22,069 nucleotides of DNA from an uncultured Bacilli bacterium. Lineage in GTDB: Bacteria; Bacillota_I; Bacilli_A; RF39; UBA660. The position numbers were made by a program, and so were the translations under genes. The notes beneath the pieces are model-generated. The model saw only the letters and a list, made by a program, of their open reading frames with translations, had not been told where the DNA came from and did no database searches. Location of the stretch: NCBI GenBank assembly GCA_944329545.1, contig CALVIK010000090.1, positions 1 through 22,069 on the forward strand, given 5' to 3'. This document shows positions 20,164 through 22,069 of the stretch, in pieces; within the stretch, counting starts at the first letter, position 1, and the number at the start of each line of letters is the position of its first letter.

Positions 20164-21978
20164 TTATTTTTCTTCATATTCAGCATCTTTAACATTATCA
20201 TCTTTATTTTCTTTAGCTTCTTTTGGTGCTTCATTTTCCGCTTGTTTAGAAGCTTCTTCATATACTTTAGCCCCCAAAGCCATTGCTGTTTCACTTAAAG
20301 CTTCCGTTTTCTTTTTAATGTCTTCGACATCATTTTTTTCTAAAGCTTCTTTTAATTCTTTAATTTCTTTTTCAGCTTTTTCTTTTTCTGATTTTGGTGC
20401 TTTATCACCTAAATCTTTAATAGCTTTTTCGGCCATAAAGATAGTACTTTCAGCTTCGTTTTTCGTATCAGCTTCTTCTTTACGCTTTTCATCAGCTTCT
20501 TTATTTTCTTCAGCTTCTTTAACCATTTTATCGATTTCTTCATCAGATAATGAACCACCTGAAGTAATAGTAATTGATTGTTCTTTACCAGTTCCTTTAT
20601 CTTTTGCTTTAACATTAACAATACCATTAGCGTCGATATCAAATGTTACTTCAATTTGTGGAACACCTCTTGGTGCGGGTGGAATATTCGTTAATTGGAA
20701 ATTACCAAGAGTTTTATTATCGGCAGCCATTTTTCTTTCACCTTGTAAAATGTGGATATCAACAGCCGGTTGATTATCAGCAGCCGTTGAAAATACTTGT
20801 GATTTACTTGTTGGGATAGTTGTATTTCTTGGAATTAAAACTGTACAAACGCCACCTAAAGTTTCGATACCAAGTGAAAGCGGTGTAACATCAAGTAAAA
20901 CGATATCGTTAACTTCACCAGTTAAAACGCCACCTTGAATAGCAGCTCCCATTGCCACAACTTCATCAGGGTTTACGCCTTTAGAAGGTTCCATACCAAG
21001 TTCTTTTTTGATAAGTTCGGCAACTTTTGGCATTCTAGTAGAACCACCAACTAATAAAATTTTATCAATATCATTTTTACTTAAATTAGCATCTTTTAAA
21101 GCATTTCTAACTGGTTCTAAAGTAGATTCCATTAAGTCATTAGTCAATTCTTCAAATTTAGCTCTTGTTAAAGAAAGTTCTAAGTGAAGTGGACCATTAT
21201 CTCCTTGTGATAAGAATGGTAAAGAGATATTAGTTGTTGTAACGCCACTTAAATCTTTTTTAGCTTTTTCAGCCGCATCTTTTAATCTTTGCATAGCCAT
21301 TTTATCTTTAGTTAAGTCAATACCATTTTCTTTTTTAAATTCACTTGCTAAGTAATCGATAATTCTTTGATCAAAATCATCGCCACCTAGTTTATTATTA
21401 CCACTTGTTGATTTAACTTCAAAAACGCCATCGCCGATTTCCAAAATTGAAACATCAAATGTTCCACCACCAAGGTCATAAACTAAGATTTGTTCTGTTT
21501 TATCTTGTTTATCAAGGCCATACGCAAGGGCAGCGGCAGTTGGTTCGTTGATAATTCTTTCGACTTCTAAACCAGCAATTTTACCAGCATTTTTTGTAGC
21601 TTGTCTTTGAGCGTCATTAAAATATGCCGGAACGGTAATAACAGCTTTAGTTACTGTCTCACCTAAATAAGCTTCTGCAGTTTTCTTTAAATCAGCTAAA
21701 ATCATAGCACTAATTTCTTCTGGGGTATATTCTTTACCACCAGCTTTTACTTTTTCTTTAGTTCCCATAAGTCTCTTAATAGAAGAGATTGTATCAGGAT
21801 TTGTAATCATTTGGTTTTTAGCAGCTGTACCAACGATAATTTCACCGTTTTTAAAAGCTACTACTGATGGAGTTGTTCTATTGCCTTCAGGATTGGCAAT
21901 TACTTTAGCTTCACCACCTTCATAAACACATACACAACTATTTGTTGTTCCAAGGTCAATACCTATTGTTTTACTCAT
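20164..21978 (-). CDS. dnaK: Chaperone DnaK (Hsp70)
   Basis: DnaK is the central ATP-driven folding chaperone. The 604-residue protein carries the ATPase signatures IGIDLGTTNS (start), LVYDLGGGTFDVSILE and ILLVGGSTRMPKV. The interdomain linker VLLDVTPLSLGIETLGG, the peptide-binding domain and a helical lid follow, with the acidic tail NVKDAEYEEK. The ribosome site AGAAAGGAATG precedes the ATG, 19 bases after the grpE stop. The CIRCE/HrcA control region expected for this operon is outside the window. Nothing is missing; length is normal for Bacillota. Confidence 0.98.
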   Translation of the reverse strand: MSKTIGIDLGTTNSCVCVYEGGEAKVIANPEGNRTTPSVVAFKNGEIIVGTAAKNQMITNPDTISSIKRLMGTKEKVKAGGKEYTPEEISAMILADLKKTAEAYLGETVTKAVITVPAYFNDAQRQATKNAGKIAGLEVERIINEPTAAALAYGLDKQDKTEQILVYDLGGGTFDVSILEIGDGVFEVKSTSGNNKLGGDDFDQRIIDYLASEFKKENGIDLTKDKMAMQRLKDAAEKAKKDLSGVTTTNISLPFLSQGDNGPLHLELSLTRAKFEELTNDLMESTLEPVRNALKDANLSKNDIDKILLVGGSTRMPKVAELIKKELGMEPSKGVNPDEVVAMGAAIQGGVLTGEVNDIVLLDVTPLSLGIETLGGVCTVLIPRNTTIPTSKSQVFSTAADNQPAVDIHILQGERKMAADNKTLGNFQLTNIPPAPRGVPQIEVTFDIDANGIVNVKAKDKGTGKEQSITITSGGSLSDEEIDKMVKEAEENKEADEKRKEEADTKNEAESTIFMAEKAIKDLGDKAPKSEKEKAEKEIKELKEALEKNDVEDIKKKTEALSETAMALGAKVYEEASKQAENEAPKEAKENKDDNVKDAEYEEK

Positions 21979-21997
21979 ATATAATCATTCCTTTCTT

Positions 21998-22069
21998 TTA
22001 TTCACTAACTTTGACCATTGCTGGTCTAATAACTTTATCTTTAAGCAAATATCCTTTTTGCATAACTTC
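21998..22069 (-). CDS. grpE: GrpE nucleotide exchange factor, C-terminal 23 codons (partial)
   Basis: The right edge on the minus strand translates in one open frame to EVMQKGYLLKDKVIRPAMVK and then VSE, stop TAA at 21998-22000. This is the conserved C-terminal beta-domain end of GrpE (QKGYxLxDRVIRPAxVxVS). The gene continues beyond the window. GrpE releases ADP from DnaK, and its place 19 bases before dnaK is the standard order. Confidence 0.93.
   Translation of the reverse strand, partial: EVMQKGYLLKDKVIRPAMVKVSE

Noticed and set aside
20318..20773. Long open frames opposite dnaK, tig, the efflux pump, frr and dnaJ
   Set aside because: They are antisense shadows of well-recognised genes, with no ribosome sites and low-complexity composition.
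1..22069. CRISPR array, tRNA or rRNA genes, insertion sequences
   Set aside because: I saw no regularly spaced repeats, no cloverleaf tRNA pattern, no rRNA-like stretch and no transposase on either strand.

Overview
The window comes from a low-GC (roughly 30% by eye) bacterium of the Bacillota. Ribosome-binding sites are strong AGGAGG-type, promoters are SigA-like, and the alanine T-box, YqeG/YqeH and short spacers all fit the Bacilli side of the phylum. TGA is a normal stop (yqeH and the kinase before alaS end with it), so this is not a code-4 mollicute. MraY and a D,D-carboxypeptidase show that peptidoglycan is made. An uncultured gut lineage near the Mollicutes or Erysipelotrichia (RF39-like) is my best guess, as inference only. 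Apart from an Xre regulator at the left edge and a small lipoprotein near 11.3 kb, every gene is on the minus strand. No gene-free stretch exceeds about 215 bases.

Read in transcription order from the right end: the 3' end of grpE, dnaK, pepF (oligoendopeptidase F) and dnaJ form a chaperone block with a peptidase inside it. A divergent sigma-70-family factor with its own promoter follows. Next come frr and an AI-2E-family permease, then an alanine T-box leader whose first stem is built from the last codons of the permease. The T-box controls a P-loop nucleotide kinase and an unusually short alanyl-tRNA synthetase. After the lipoprotein come a 14-TM-type efflux pump fused to two CBS domains, with a structured leader, then a RhuM-family gene, dacA, yqeG-yqeH, a DinD-family gene, a HerA-like ATPase, mraY and tig.

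The most striking structure is two orphan single-gene insertions. The dinD-like gene lies between perfect 56-bp direct repeats (4531-4586 and 5308-5363). The rhuM gene lies between 43-bp direct repeats that match except for two 1-bp indels (8117-8159 and 9208-9250). In both cases the repeat starts inside the last codons of the upstream housekeeping gene, runs through its terminator, and includes promoter elements of the downstream gene. Each insertion therefore leaves its neighbours intact and receives a promoter and a terminator. Deleting one repeat plus the cargo would restore an ordinary yqeH-herA or efflux pump-dacA junction. No integrase or transposase is present. I propose these as two examples of an integrase-less single-gene cassette carrying Bro/ANT-type DNA-associated proteins.

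Other points: the DinD-like protein appears to have lost about 43 internal residues; an orphan HerA ATPase; twin operators in the Xre intergenic region; and terminator hairpins that repeatedly overlap stop codons.
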